Source: JAAFHS01 sp031396505
GTDB taxonomy: Bacteria > Pseudomonadota > Alphaproteobacteria > Rhodobacterales > Rhodobacteraceae
Assembly: GCA_031396505.1 (NCBI GenBank)
Contig: JANNKX010000214.1
Span: 1 to 29,555 of the forward strand
Reading direction: 5' to 3'
DNA: 29,555 bases
Every line of letters begins with the position of its first letter. The stretch's first letter is position 1. The notes under the pieces are model-generated. The model saw only the letters and a program-made list of their open reading frames with translations, was not told the DNA's origin and did not search any database. The position numbers and the translations under genes were made by a program. Below, one piece after another: positions 1 through 8,100 of this stretch.

Positions 1-311
1 TGTTTGAAAAACGACCAGAACCATGCCGAAAAGAACATCACCTCCGACATGATGAACATGATGAAACCATAGCGCAGCCCGATGCTGACAACGGGCGTGT
101 GATCGCCCACCTGACTTTCGGTGATCATTTCCGACCACCACGCGAACATCACATACAGCACCATCGCAAGGCCGATCAGCCCCAGCCATGGCCCCGATCC
201 ATGCATCCAAAGCACCGCCCCGAACAGCATGACAAACGCACCAACCGCCCCCATGAAGGGCCAGATCGACGGCGGCAGGATGTGGTAATCGTGGTTCTTT
301 GCGTGCGCCAT
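1..311 (-). CDS. ctaE: Cytochrome c oxidase subunit III, N-terminal part (cut by window edge)
   Basis: Integral-membrane subunit III of the aa3-type cytochrome c oxidase in the inner membrane; it has no redox centre and stabilises the catalytic core. About 103 codons are visible, starting MAHAKNHDYHILPPSIWP, which is typical of bacterial subunit III (a short soluble N-terminus ending in a PS-x-WP motif). Two hydrophobic segments follow, then WWSEMITES-x-GDHT and a third segment rich in Met, Phe and Trp. The ATG at 311-309 is preceded by GAGGG at a normal distance. It is the last visible gene of the ctaC-ctaB-orf-ctaG-ctaE set and begins 16 nt after ctaG, so it is probably co-transcribed. The C-terminal part lies outside the window. 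Identification is firm from the motifs and the gene order. Confidence 0.93.
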   Translation of the reverse strand, partial: MAHAKNHDYHILPPSIWPFMGAVGAFVMLFGAVLWMHGSGPWLGLIGLAMVLYVMFAWWSEMITESQVGDHTPVVSIGLRYGFIMFIMSEVMFFSAWFWSFFK

Positions 312-327
312 GGCGTCCCTCGTATCG

Positions 328-897
328 TTAATTGCTGGCCCCGGCAGCCGCCGGGGCAATGGCGGCCTGCTCTTGCGGCAGATCGGTTTGATGGAACGTA
401 TAAGACAGCGTGATCTCTTTCACAAATCGTCCTTCGCGGTCACGGACCATTTCCGGATCGACATAGAAACTGACCGGCATTTCAACCCGTTCGCCCGGCT
501 GCAATACTTGCATTTCGAAACAGAAACACGCGATCTTGGTGAAATAGCCGCCCGCCGCATCTGGCGTCACGTTATAGCTCGCCGTGCCTGCGATCACGCG
601 GGCTGTCGGGTTATACGCCTCGTAAAACGCAAGGCCCGTCTCACCGATGCGGATCTCCATGGTGCGCTGCATCGGGCGAAACTGCCACGGCATGCCCGCC
701 TCGACCGACGCGTCGAACCGGATCATCACAGTCTGTTCCAGAATTTCCTCGGACGGACCTTCCGCCACCGATGTCGTGCCCGCAAAGCCTGTCACCCCGC
801 AGAACCAATCGAAAAAAGGAACAGCCGCAAACGACAGCGATGCCATCAGCACCCCCACCCCTGCCAGCTTGATCCCCATTTTGTTGATCGGCGTCAT
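328..897 (-). CDS. ctaG: Cytochrome c oxidase assembly protein CtaG/Cox11 (CuB insertion)
   Basis: Membrane-anchored copper chaperone that delivers copper to the CuB site of oxidase subunit I. The 189-residue protein has one N-terminal transmembrane segment (about residues 8-28) with a Cys just after it (C33), and a periplasmic beta-rich domain. The copper motif CFCF is present at residues 124-127, preceded by YFTKIA and followed by an acidic/Gln stretch as in Cox11 proteins. Length and the FFDWFCGVTGF signature after the anchor fit the family. The ATG overlaps the stop of the small upstream ORF by 4 nt (ATGA), indicating translational coupling. It sits between the small ORF and ctaE, the usual alphaproteobacterial order. 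Confidence 0.95.
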   Translation of the reverse strand: MTPINKMGIKLAGVGVLMASLSFAAVPFFDWFCGVTGFAGTTSVAEGPSEEILEQTVMIRFDASVEAGMPWQFRPMQRTMEIRIGETGLAFYEAYNPTARVIAGTASYNVTPDAAGGYFTKIACFCFEMQVLQPGERVEMPVSFYVDPEMVRDREGRFVKEITLSYTFHQTDLPQEQAAIAPAAAGASN

Positions 898-1085
898 TCC
901 ACAGGCTCCACCGGCACCAGTTCCGGCTCCACCACGTGGTCAAACCCTTTTAATGGCATCCCCCGCGTCACCTTGACCACCGTCAGTGCAAACACGATCG
1001 CCACCATCCCCACCAGCAACACCCCAACCCCCAGATTACGGCCAAAGCGGCGCTTGTGGATCTCGTGCTCGACCTGAAACGACAT
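894..1085 (-). CDS. Small single-pass membrane protein of the cta operon
   Basis: About 63 residues starting MSFQVEHEIHKRR, then one transmembrane segment (GVGVLLVGMVAIVFALTVV) and a short acidic, Pro/Val-rich tail. Small ORFs of this kind lie between ctaB and ctaG in other alphaproteobacteria and are usually annotated as cytochrome oxidase assembly or hypothetical proteins; the role is not established. A GTG at 1091 would lengthen it by two residues, but GGAGG lies only 3 nt from that GTG and 9 nt from the ATG at 1085, so the ATG is preferred. With this start the gap from the ctaB stop is 2 nt, and the stop overlaps the ctaG start by 4 nt. It is a real gene by position and coupling; function is inferred only from context. 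Confidence 0.8.
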   Translation of the reverse strand: MSFQVEHEIHKRRFGRNLGVGVLLVGMVAIVFALTVVKVTRGMPLKGFDHVVEPELVPVEPVE

Positions 1086-1087
1086 TT

Positions 1088-2020
1088 TCACCAGCCTCCA
1101 AGCCCGTAGGATTTCAACGCCGCCTCAACCAGAAACACGCTGAAATGCGCAAAAAGATACCACAGCGAAAACCGGAACACTGCCTTCTCGACCGCGTAAT
1201 TATCCGCCTCGGCCATTGCCTCATCCCGCTGCCAGATGCGCCATGCCCCAACCCCGAACCACACGTTCAACAGCGTCGCCACCGCCAGTGTCAGCGGCCC
1301 ACCAATCCCCGAAAGCGCACAGGCAATCCCCACCGGCGCCAACAGCAGCGTATAGACCATGATGTAGGCCCGCGTCGCGCGCCGCCCATGCGTTACTGTC
1401 AACATCGGCACGCCTGCCGTGTGGTAATCTTCCTTCATGAACAACGCCAGCGCCCAGAAATGCGGCGGCGTCCACATGAAGATCAACGCAAACATCAACG
1501 CCGATTCCACGGAAACCCCGCCCGTCGCAATCGCCCAGCCGATCATCGGTGGAAACGCCCCCGCTGCCCCGCCGATCACGATGTTCTGCGGCGTGCTGCG
1601 TTTCAGCCACATCGAATACACCACCGCGTAAAAGAAAATCGTGAACGCCAACAGCCCCGCTGCCACCGCATTCGCCGCCAGCCACAGCATCACCACCGCG
1701 ATCCCCGACAGCGCCACGCCCAAGCCCAACGCCTCGCCCGGTTGCACCTTGCCCGCCGGAACCGGACGATTCCGCGTGCGCCGCATCACCGCATCAATGT
1801 CGGCATCCCACCACATGTTCAACGCACCCGATGCCCCCGCACCCAGCGCCACAAACAGGATGGCGATCAAACCCAGAACCGGATGCACCGACGCAGGTGC
1901 CACCAACAGGCCCACCACCGCCGTGAACACCACAAGCGACATCACGCGCGGTTTCAGCAGGGCGACATAATCACCAAACCCTGCCTCTGCCGCCGGTACT
2001 TGTGCCGTGAAATCTGTCAT
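1088..2020 (-). CDS. ctaB: Protoheme IX farnesyltransferase (heme O synthase)
   Basis: Converts protoheme IX plus farnesyl diphosphate to heme O, the precursor of the heme A used by aa3 oxidase. The 310-residue UbiA-superfamily membrane protein shows LLKPRVMSLVVFTA near the N-terminus and the polyprenyl-diphosphate/Mg site beginning at N68 (N-x3-D-x-D-x-D) followed by MRRTRNRPVP, with about eight or nine hydrophobic segments. A second signature, WTPPHFWALA, is the conserved second cytoplasmic loop of CtaB/Cox10. The ATG at 2020 has GGAG 6 nt upstream. It follows ctaC by 33 nt and precedes the small membrane ORF, all leftward. Length is normal and nothing unusual is seen. Confidence 0.96.
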   Translation of the reverse strand: MTDFTAQVPAAEAGFGDYVALLKPRVMSLVVFTAVVGLLVAPASVHPVLGLIAILFVALGAGASGALNMWWDADIDAVMRRTRNRPVPAGKVQPGEALGLGVALSGIAVVMLWLAANAVAAGLLAFTIFFYAVVYSMWLKRSTPQNIVIGGAAGAFPPMIGWAIATGGVSVESALMFALIFMWTPPHFWALALFMKEDYHTAGVPMLTVTHGRRATRAYIMVYTLLLAPVGIACALSGIGGPLTLAVATLLNVWFGVGAWRIWQRDEAMAEADNYAVEKAVFRFSLWYLFAHFSVFLVEAALKSYGLGGW

Positions 2021-2053
2021 GCGTCGCTCCTGCCCGCGCGGGGCACTTGGCCA

Positions 2054-3019
2054 TCAATCGTTTGTGGCAACCGTCAGCGGGGCAACCGTGCCTGCCAGCA
2101 ACACCGCCGACACATCCACATAATCGCCACCGTCAATTACTGCCTGCTTGTTGGCCGCGACCCAGGCCGCATATGCCTCATCCGACACCACCTTGACGGT
2201 GATCGGCATATAGGCGTGCATCTGCCCGCACAGCGTCGTGCATTGGCCAAAGTAGATGCCCTCACGCTCAGCCTTGAACCACAGCTGCGAAATCCGCCCC
2301 GGGACAGCGCTTTGCATCACGCCGAATGCAGGCATAGCCCAGGCATGAATGACGTCCGACCCCGTGACCTGCAACACAACCGTCTTGCCAATCGGCACCA
2401 CCATCGCGTTATCCGCCGCCAGCAAGAATTGCTCACGCGTATAGCCTGCCGTCACCAGTTGCGCCTCGACCTCGGGCGTCAGCGTGTTGGTGCCGTTGGT
2501 AAAGGGTGACCCGATCATGTTCGCGTCGAAAACCAATGTCGATCCATCACCCGCCACCGGATCAACCACCTCGTCCACATAGTCATAGGTCCAGTACCAC
2601 TGGTTGCCTATGGCTTTGATCGTGATATCAGCCGTCGGAATCACCTGTTGCTTAAACAACACCGGCAACGAAAAGGCCCCGATCACGACAAGGATCAGGA
2701 TCGGCCCCAGTGTCCATGCTACCTCAAGCGGCGAATTATGGGTGAACGTCGCAGGCGTTGGATTGCGGCGCTGGTTGAACCGCACGACGCAAACGATCAA
2801 AAGCGCCGTGACAAATACTGTGATGGCCGCAATGATCACCAACAGAAAGTTATCCAGCCATTCGACATCGCGCGCCAGTTCCGTGACTGCAGGCTGAAAT
2901 CCTGTCGCCCGATCCACAGGTTGCCCCACTATTTCAAGACCTTGCGCAAAGGCACCCCCGGCCACCAGGCCCAAAACAAAGGTCGCGTTCTTGAAGGCTG
3001 TCAAAAGTCGCTTGGTCAT
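2054..3019 (-). CDS. ctaC: Cytochrome c oxidase subunit II (CuA subunit) with atypical CuA/Mg loop
   Basis: Accepts electrons from cytochrome c at the CuA centre and passes them to subunit I. The 321 residues comprise a signal peptide ending GGAFA|Q near residue 25, two transmembrane segments (about 55-80 and 101-123), the THNSPLEVAW motif carrying the K-channel His and Glu, the aromatic GNQWYW patch, and the periplasmic cupredoxin domain. CuA ligands H225, C260, C264, H268 and M271 are present. Oddity: the loop reads CTTLCG where the family has C-S-E-L-C, so the Glu that gives a backbone ligand to CuA and a side-chain ligand to Mg is Thr262. The K-x-D before AVPGR is also changed (M235, S237). 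The start ATG has AGGA 8 nt upstream. It is the first gene of the leftward cta run. Confidence 0.95.
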   Translation of the reverse strand: MTKRLLTAFKNATFVLGLVAGGAFAQGLEIVGQPVDRATGFQPAVTELARDVEWLDNFLLVIIAAITVFVTALLIVCVVRFNQRRNPTPATFTHNSPLEVAWTLGPILILVVIGAFSLPVLFKQQVIPTADITIKAIGNQWYWTYDYVDEVVDPVAGDGSTLVFDANMIGSPFTNGTNTLTPEVEAQLVTAGYTREQFLLAADNAMVVPIGKTVVLQVTGSDVIHAWAMPAFGVMQSAVPGRISQLWFKAEREGIYFGQCTTLCGQMHAYMPITVKVVSDEAYAAWVAANKQAVIDGGDYVDVSAVLLAGTVAPLTVATND

Positions 3020-3191
3020 GTTTACTATCCTGTCGCGGCCCCGCGCCGCCTGTCCCGAAACCCTGTGTCACACCACACCAGCCCGGCTGTTTGCGCCCTT
3101 GGTAAAACCATAATAAGCCACGATCCACAAGCAAAAGAGTTGCGGCATAGTAGCGCCCGCCACCACAATCTGCATCAAAGGATTGCCATTC
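3020..3191. promoter_or_regulatory. Divergent intergenic region between ctaC and the hydrolase gene
   Basis: 172 bp separating leftward ctaC from the rightward hydrolase. It must carry the ctaC promoter and probably one for the hydrolase. AGGA near 3028 (read leftward) is the ctaC ribosome-binding site, and AAAGGA at 3177-3182 is that of the hydrolase. A TTATTATGG stretch around 3108-3118, read leftward, could be a -10 region, but no well-spaced -35 was found. No RNA gene or clear inverted repeat was seen. Confidence 0.4.
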
Positions 3192-4004
3192 ATGACGCTG
3201 ATAAAGCTGGCTCTTGGCGTGATTGGCGCGCTGTATCTGATCGCTGTCGCGGGCATGTTCATCCTGCAGCGGCAGTTGCAGTATTTCCCCACCAAACTTG
3301 CCCCCACCCCCGCCGCGATGGGCCTTGGCGATGACGTGCAGATCATCCGGCTGCCCACGCCCGATGACGAAAACCTTGTCATCTGGTACGCGCCCGCCTC
3401 CGCAAACCAGCCCACGATCCTGTTCTTTCACGGCAACGCAGGCGAGGTTGCAGACCGCGCACCGCGTTTTGCCGCCTATCGCGCCGCTGGTTTCGGTGCC
3501 GCATTCCTGTCTTATCGCGGCTATGGTGGCAGCACCGGGCGCACCACTGAGGCTGGCCTGATCACCGATGCCCGCACCGCTTATGACTGGCTGTTGACGC
3601 AAGGCGTCTCCGCCCCCCGCATCGCCCTGATCGGCGAATCCCTTGGCACCGGCGTCGCTGTGCAACTGGCCGCTGATCGCCCCGTTGGGGCCCTCGTCCT
3701 GGGCGCGCCCTACACGGCTGTCGTCGATATTGCCGCCGACCTTTACCCATGGCTTCCCGTGCGCCTGCTGATGAAGGACCCGTTCCGCAGCATTGACCAT
3801 ATCGCCGCCGTCACCGCACCCATTCTGATCCTGCACGGCACCGATGATGCCGTGATCCCCTATGCCGCGGGTCGCGCATTGTATGATGCCGCAACAGCAC
3901 CCACCATTTTTACCACGCTGGATGGCGCGGGCCATGACGCCCTGTTTGACCCCGCCACCTGGGCGCAGGAGATTGCCTTTGTGAACAGCGTCTTTGCCCC
4001 CTGA
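3192..4004 (+). CDS. Membrane-anchored alpha/beta hydrolase (ABHD13/BEM46-like)
   Basis: 270-residue serine hydrolase with an N-terminal transmembrane anchor (about residues 5-25), so the catalytic domain is probably membrane-tethered. The fold is clear: FFHGNAGE (oxyanion strand, about 79-86), SYRGYGGSTG, the nucleophile elbow GESLGTG with S150, the acid in HGTDDAVIP (D218/D219) and the His in GAGHDAL (H248). These motifs match the BEM46/ABHD13-type group, whose substrate is generally unknown. A TTG start at 3183 would leave no room for the AAAGGA at 3177-3182; the ATG at 3192 is correctly spaced and was chosen. It stands alone between ctaC (divergent) and tldD. The fold is certain, the substrate unknown. 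Confidence 0.88.
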   Translation: MTLIKLALGVIGALYLIAVAGMFILQRQLQYFPTKLAPTPAAMGLGDDVQIIRLPTPDDENLVIWYAPASANQPTILFFHGNAGEVADRAPRFAAYRAAGFGAAFLSYRGYGGSTGRTTEAGLITDARTAYDWLLTQGVSAPRIALIGESLGTGVAVQLAADRPVGALVLGAPYTAVVDIAADLYPWLPVRLLMKDPFRSIDHIAAVTAPILILHGTDDAVIPYAAGRALYDAATAPTIFTTLDGAGHDALFDPATWAQEIAFVNSVFAP

Positions 4005-4008
4005 CCCA

Positions 4009-4025
4009 CCCCGCGCCTTGCGGGG
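4009..4025 (+). terminator. Short GC hairpin after the hydrolase gene
   Basis: CCCCGC, loop GCCTT, GCGGGG: a 6-bp GC-only stem starting 4 nt after the hydrolase stop. There is no T-tract, so it would be a weak or Rho-assisted terminator. Confidence 0.4.
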
Positions 4026-4075
4026 GGCACGGCAACGGCCTAGTTATCATCCGGATGTCCCCGAAAGGCCCGCCC

Positions 4076-5497
4076 ATGACCGACGCTCCCTTCCGCCCGT
4101 TCGACACGCATCTCGATGAGGCCGCGGCGTTGCGCATCTTGCGTGACGCCACCATGGGTGCCGATGATGGCGAACTGTACCTCGAACGCCAGCGTTCCGA
4201 ATCCATCGTGCTTGATGACGGGCGCATCCGGTCTGCAAGCTATGACGCCTCCGAAGGGTTCGGCCTGCGTGCCGTGCGCGGTGAGGTGTCGGGTTACGCC
4301 CATGCCACCGAGATTTCCGAAAAATCCCTGCTGCGCGCCTCCGAAACCGCCCGTCTTGCGGTCGGTTCCGGTGGTGGCACAATGGCCCCCGCCCCACGCG
4401 GCACCAACACCCGCCTTTATTCCGACGCCGACCCGATGGCCGATGCGACCTTCGCCGTCAAGATCGACATGCTGCGCGAAATCGATGCCTATGCCCGCGC
4501 CCTTGACCCCCGCGTCGTGCAAGTCTCCGCCACCATCGCCGCCAGCTATAAAGAGCTGGAGATTCTGCGCCCCGAAGGCACGCGCCTTGCCGACATCCGC
4601 CCCATGGCCCGGCTGAACGTGTCCATCATCGTCGAAGCCAACGGCAAGCGCGAACAGGGCGGCACCGGCGGCGGCGGGCGCTTTGGCCTTGCCCGCCTGA
4701 TGACGCGCGAACATTGGCAGCCTCTGGTGGCCGAGGCGCTGCGCATTGCGGTGGTGAACCTTGACGCTGTCCCTGCGCCTGCTGGCATCATGGATGTCGT
4801 CCTTGGCCCGGGCTGGCCCGGCATCCTGCTGCACGAGGCGATTGGTCATGGGCTGGAGGGTGACTTCAACCGCAAGAAAACCTCGGCCTTTGCCGGCCTC
4901 ATGGGCCAACAGATCGCCGCGCGCGGCGTCACCGTTCTGGATGACGGCACGATTCCCGACCGACGCGGGTCCATCAGCGTGGATGACGAAGGCACGCCGT
5001 CCGCCAAGAACGTCCTCATCGATGACGGTGTGCTGGTCGGCTCCATGCAGGACCGCCAGAATGCCCGCCTGATGGGCACTGCCCCCACCGGCAATGGCCG
5101 CCGCGAAAGCTATGCTCATGCCCCCATGCCGCGCATGACCAACACCTACATGCTGTCCGGCCCCGACGAACCCGCAGCCATCCTCGCCGACCTCAAGGAT
5201 GGCATCTATGCCGTTGGCTTCGGCGGTGGTCAGGTCGATATCACCAACGGCAAGTTCGTGTTTTCATGCACCGAGGCCTACCGCGTCCAGAACGGCCGCG
5301 TCGGCGCCGCCATCAAGGGCGCCACGCTGATCGGCGATGGCGCCACCGCCCTGCGCGCCATCCGGGCTATCGGCAACGACATGGCCCTTGACCCCGGCAT
5401 CGGCAACTGCGGCAAAGCGGGCCAATGGGTCCCCGTCGGCGTCGGTCAGCCCACCCTGATGATCGGCGGGCTGACCGTGGGTGGTTCGGCCGCGTGA
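4076..5497 (+). CDS. tldD: Metalloprotease TldD
   Basis: Zinc-dependent peptidase of the TldD/PmbA family, which with its partner TldE (PmbA) processes peptides such as microcin B17 precursor and CcdA in E. coli. 473 residues, the normal length. The N-terminal half holds the cradle domain (DDGRIRSASYDASEGFGLRAV); the zinc helix is HEAIGHGLEGD with H253, E254 and H258, and a conserved Cys follows in FVFSCTEAYRVQNG (C398). The C-terminus has the Gly-rich GNCGKAGQWVPVGVGQPTLM typical of TldD. The ATG at 4076 has GAAAGG upstream; an in-frame ATG at 4055 lacks such a site. The tldE partner is not in the window. It ends 3 nt before the convergent LysR gene, with no terminator between. Confidence 0.95.
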   Translation: MTDAPFRPFDTHLDEAAALRILRDATMGADDGELYLERQRSESIVLDDGRIRSASYDASEGFGLRAVRGEVSGYAHATEISEKSLLRASETARLAVGSGGGTMAPAPRGTNTRLYSDADPMADATFAVKIDMLREIDAYARALDPRVVQVSATIAASYKELEILRPEGTRLADIRPMARLNVSIIVEANGKREQGGTGGGGRFGLARLMTREHWQPLVAEALRIAVVNLDAVPAPAGIMDVVLGPGWPGILLHEAIGHGLEGDFNRKKTSAFAGLMGQQIAARGVTVLDDGTIPDRRGSISVDDEGTPSAKNVLIDDGVLVGSMQDRQNARLMGTAPTGNGRRESYAHAPMPRMTNTYMLSGPDEPAAILADLKDGIYAVGFGGGQVDITNGKFVFSCTEAYRVQNGRVGAAIKGATLIGDGATALRAIRAIGNDMALDPGIGNCGKAGQWVPVGVGQPTLMIGGLTVGGSAA

Positions 5498-5500
5498 CAC

Positions 5501-6394
5501 TTACCCTGTCAGGATCGGCCGCAGCGCCTCTGTCTCCGACAGGATGAACCCGAACAGTGCCTCGATCCGGGGCGTATGGCGCTGATCAGGATGTGCCAGA
5601 ATGCGCCAGTCCCGCGTCAGGGCATCAACCGGGCCGAACAGGCGCACCAGATCCGCCTCCGCATCGCCCAATGACATCGGCAGCGCCGCCACCCCGACGC
5701 CCGCCTTCGCCGCCGAGATCAGCCCCAGAACCGACGTGCTGCGCGCCGCATAGGTCCCGCCGGGGGCCACGGCGTGCAGCCAGATCACCGCGCGGTGCCT
5801 CGCCATGCCCTCCTCGAACCCGATCAGGGGGTGCCGCTCGATCTCTGCATCCGACGCCGGCGCACCGTGGCGTTCCACATACTCGTGGCTGGCATAGACG
5901 GCCCACAGCGAATCCGCGATCTTGCGCCCGACCAGCACTGAGTCATCGGTATCGCCCGACCGCAACGCCACATCCGCCTCGCCCTTGGTCAGGTCGACGT
6001 AACTGTCGCTTAGCACGAACTCGACTGTCAGGCCCGGATAAGCCGCATGAAACCGGTCAAGTATCCCCGACTTCGTCAGACGGAACGCAATCGGCTCCGG
6101 GCAGGTCAGCCGGATCACGCCGCGCGCGCCGCGCCCCTGATCCTGCACCGCTTGCGCAAAGGCCGCGACCGCCGCCTCCACCGCCTCGGCCTGCGCCAAC
6201 ACCGCCTGGCCAAGATCAGTCAGCCGGTAACCTGCCGCAAGCCGCTCGACCAGCCGTTCGCCCAGCCGCGCCTCCAGCTCCGCCAGACGCCGCTGCACCG
6301 TGGACTGGTTGACGCCCAGCTGCCGCCCGGCGGCCAGCGTGCTGCCCGCGCGCGCAACGGCCAGCAGAAACCGCAGATCGTTCCAGTCGAACAT
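5501..6394 (-). CDS. LysR-family transcriptional regulator
   Basis: 297 residues with an N-terminal winged HTH (MFDWNDLRFLLAVARAGSTL, recognition region QSTVQRRLAELEARLG, about residues 1-60) and a C-terminal periplasmic-binding-like effector domain (about 88-290). The AVQRRL-type recognition helix and single-domain layout suit LysR regulators that control one neighbouring operon. The start is placed at the ATG at 6394 because the family begins with this MFDWNDLRF stretch; upstream codons in the same frame look non-coding. It is divergent from the methyltransferase gene, with a cluster of inverted half-sites between them. The likely target is the methyltransferase/TVP38/GST run and itself; the effector is unknown. 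Confidence 0.9.
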   Translation of the reverse strand: MFDWNDLRFLLAVARAGSTLAAGRQLGVNQSTVQRRLAELEARLGERLVERLAAGYRLTDLGQAVLAQAEAVEAAVAAFAQAVQDQGRGARGVIRLTCPEPIAFRLTKSGILDRFHAAYPGLTVEFVLSDSYVDLTKGEADVALRSGDTDDSVLVGRKIADSLWAVYASHEYVERHGAPASDAEIERHPLIGFEEGMARHRAVIWLHAVAPGGTYAARSTSVLGLISAAKAGVGVAALPMSLGDAEADLVRLFGPVDALTRDWRILAHPDQRHTPRIEALFGFILSETEALRPILTG

Positions 6395-6418
6395 CACGCG
6401 TCCCCATTGACGAGGCAT

Positions 6419-6452
6419 CGCAAATTTGCGGCCCCGTTCCGCAACCTTGCGG
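6419..6452. promoter_or_regulatory. Clustered inverted half-sites, candidate LysR operator
   Basis: Four alternating half-sites lie in 34 bp between the divergent LysR and methyltransferase genes: CGCAAA at 6419-6424 joined to TTTGCG (a perfect 12-bp palindrome to 6430), TTGCGG at 6426-6431, CCGCAA at 6439-6444 and TTGCGG at 6447-6452. TTGCGG-N7-CCGCAA and CCGCAA-N2-TTGCGG are both perfect inverted repeats. Multiple dyads in a divergent promoter are typical of LysR regulators; binding is inferred. Confidence 0.5.
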
Positions 6453-6512
6453 CTGTCGCGACCGCGCTGGCAAGCGCATTCTTGTCCCAGCAGCATCTTA
6501 CAGGAGCTTGCC

Positions 6513-7373
6513 ATGACGACCGACCCCATCCTTGCCGCCAACAGCACTGCCGACAGCCAACGCCAATGGGATGCCGCCGCCGCGGGCTGGCACCGCCACG
6601 CAGCCATCATTCGCGACTGGCTGCGCCAGCCCACCCGCGCGATGCTGGACATGGCGGGCATCGCCGATGGTCAATCCGTGCTCGATGTTGCCGCCGGGGC
6701 GGGCGATCAGACGCTTGACCTTGCACGCCGCGTCGGACCAGAGGGGCGTGTTCTCGCAACCGATATTTCGCCCGAAATCCTGACCTTCGCCGCCGCCACC
6801 GCAAAAGCTGCGGGCCATCACAACGTCACAACCCACGTCGCGGATGCCGCAGCCCTCGGTCTGCCCGACACCCGTTTTGACGCCGCCATCTGCCGCCTCG
6901 GCCTGATGTTCCTTCCCGATCCTTTCGCAGGCCTGACCGAGGTTCGCCGCACCCTCAAACCCGGCGCGCGCTTTGCCGCCATGGTCTTCGCCGCCCCCGA
7001 TCAGAACCCCTGCCTGCGCATCTTGATGGCCACCGCACTCCGCCACGCAGGCGCCGCCCCGCGCGACCCCTTCCAACCCGGCGGCCTGACCAGCCTTGGC
7101 CGCCCCGGACACCTGCATGATCTGTTCAAGGTGGCCGGCTTCGGTTCCGTGACCACCAGCACAATGGCCGTGCCGTTCCGCCTGCCCCGAACCGCTGACT
7201 ATCTCATGTTCATCCGCGACGCCGCGAGCCCGGTCCTGCATATCCTTTCCAATCTCACGCCTGCTGCGCGCGCGGCTGCTTTGGCTGACATGGAAACCCA
7301 GCTTGACGCCTTTCAGACCGCTGACGGCTGGGTTGGACCGAATACGCTGCTCTTGACTGTCGGCACCCGGTGA
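6513..7373 (+). CDS. SAM-dependent class I methyltransferase (UbiE-like)
   Basis: 286 residues. Motif I, VLDVAAGAGDQTL (residues 56-68), is the SAM-binding Gly-rich loop; ATDISPEIL follows at motif II with the acidic Asp, then DAAALGLPDTRFDAAICRLGLMF, the motif III/IV region usual in UbiE/Methyltransf_11 proteins. Substrate cannot be read from the sequence; members act on quinones, sterols or small acids. The ATG at 6513 has CAGGAG 6 nt upstream. The stop overlaps the next start by one base (TGATG), so it forms an operon with the TVP38 gene. The intergenic half-sites suggest control by the divergent LysR protein. Confidence 0.88.
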   Translation: MTTDPILAANSTADSQRQWDAAAAGWHRHAAIIRDWLRQPTRAMLDMAGIADGQSVLDVAAGAGDQTLDLARRVGPEGRVLATDISPEILTFAAATAKAAGHHNVTTHVADAAALGLPDTRFDAAICRLGLMFLPDPFAGLTEVRRTLKPGARFAAMVFAAPDQNPCLRILMATALRHAGAAPRDPFQPGGLTSLGRPGHLHDLFKVAGFGSVTTSTMAVPFRLPRTADYLMFIRDAASPVLHILSNLTPAARAAALADMETQLDAFQTADGWVGPNTLLLTVGTR

Positions 7374-8071
7374 TGGATGTCGCACCCGACCCTATGACCA
7401 ACCAGACATACCTTTCCGCAAAGCGGCGCCTGTTTGCCGCGGCACTCGTCCTTGCGCTCATCGCGGGGATGGTGCTGTCCGCAGTGTTGCTGGACGACCA
7501 GCAGGTGTTCAGCAAGGCCTGGGTGCATGATGTCGTCGGCACCCTCGGCCCGTTCGGTCCGGTGGCGCTGGTTGGTCTGATGACCCTTGCCATCGTCGTC
7601 AGCCCGATCCCCAGCGGCCCGATCGCGATGGCGGCGGGCGCGCTTTATGGCACGACATACGGCGCGATCTATGCCGTGACAGGGGCGGTTCTGGGCGCTG
7701 TCATTGCATTCTGCCTTGCCCGCTATCTCGGCCATGACGCGATCCGCAGATCCGACAACCGCATCCTGAAATACATCGCCGCCCCCCGCTCGCAATGGTC
7801 GTTAATGATCATCGTCTTTGCCTCGCGCCTCATCCCGTTCATCTCGTTCGATGCCATCAGCTATGCCGCAGGGCTGACCACAATCACCTTCCCCCGCTTT
7901 GCGCTGGCCACGCTTCTGGGCGTGATCCCCGTCAGCGCAGCCCTCGCCGCGATGGGGGCCGGGCTGCACGACCAGACGATCAACCCGATGCTGCTGGCAC
8001 TGATCGCGGGGATCACGCTGCTGCCGGTCGTCGCAAAATGGCTTTGGGACAGGCTCAAGCCTGTGCCATAA
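7373..8071 (+). CDS. TVP38/TMEM64 (DedA-like, SNARE-associated) membrane protein
   Basis: About 232 residues with an N-terminal transmembrane segment and four or five further ones. The core PSGPIAMAAGALYGTTYGAIYAVTGAVLGA followed by a conserved Arg in FCLARYLG and FASRLIPFISFDAISYAAGLT matches the VTT/TVP38 family, whose DedA-superfamily relatives are linked to lipid flipping and envelope homeostasis. The specific role here is unknown. Translation probably begins at the ATG at 7373 that overlaps the methyltransferase stop; a GTG at 7370 would add one residue. It is followed after 29 nt by the GST gene. Confidence 0.88.
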   Translation: MDVAPDPMTNQTYLSAKRRLFAAALVLALIAGMVLSAVLLDDQQVFSKAWVHDVVGTLGPFGPVALVGLMTLAIVVSPIPSGPIAMAAGALYGTTYGAIYAVTGAVLGAVIAFCLARYLGHDAIRRSDNRILKYIAAPRSQWSLMIIVFASRLIPFISFDAISYAAGLTTITFPRFALATLLGVIPVSAALAAMGAGLHDQTINPMLLALIAGITLLPVVAKWLWDRLKPVP

Positions 8072-8100
8072 CGGCACAACCCCATGTAAAGGCACCCGCC

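Noticed and set aside
986..2509. Long rightward open frame across ctaB and ctaC
   Set aside because: Arg/His/Gln/Pro-rich antisense shadow of the strongly conserved ctaB and ctaC; no recognisable motif.
4040..5119. Leftward open frame opposite tldD
   Set aside because: Low-complexity Gly/Ala/His shadow of tldD, a product of high G+C.
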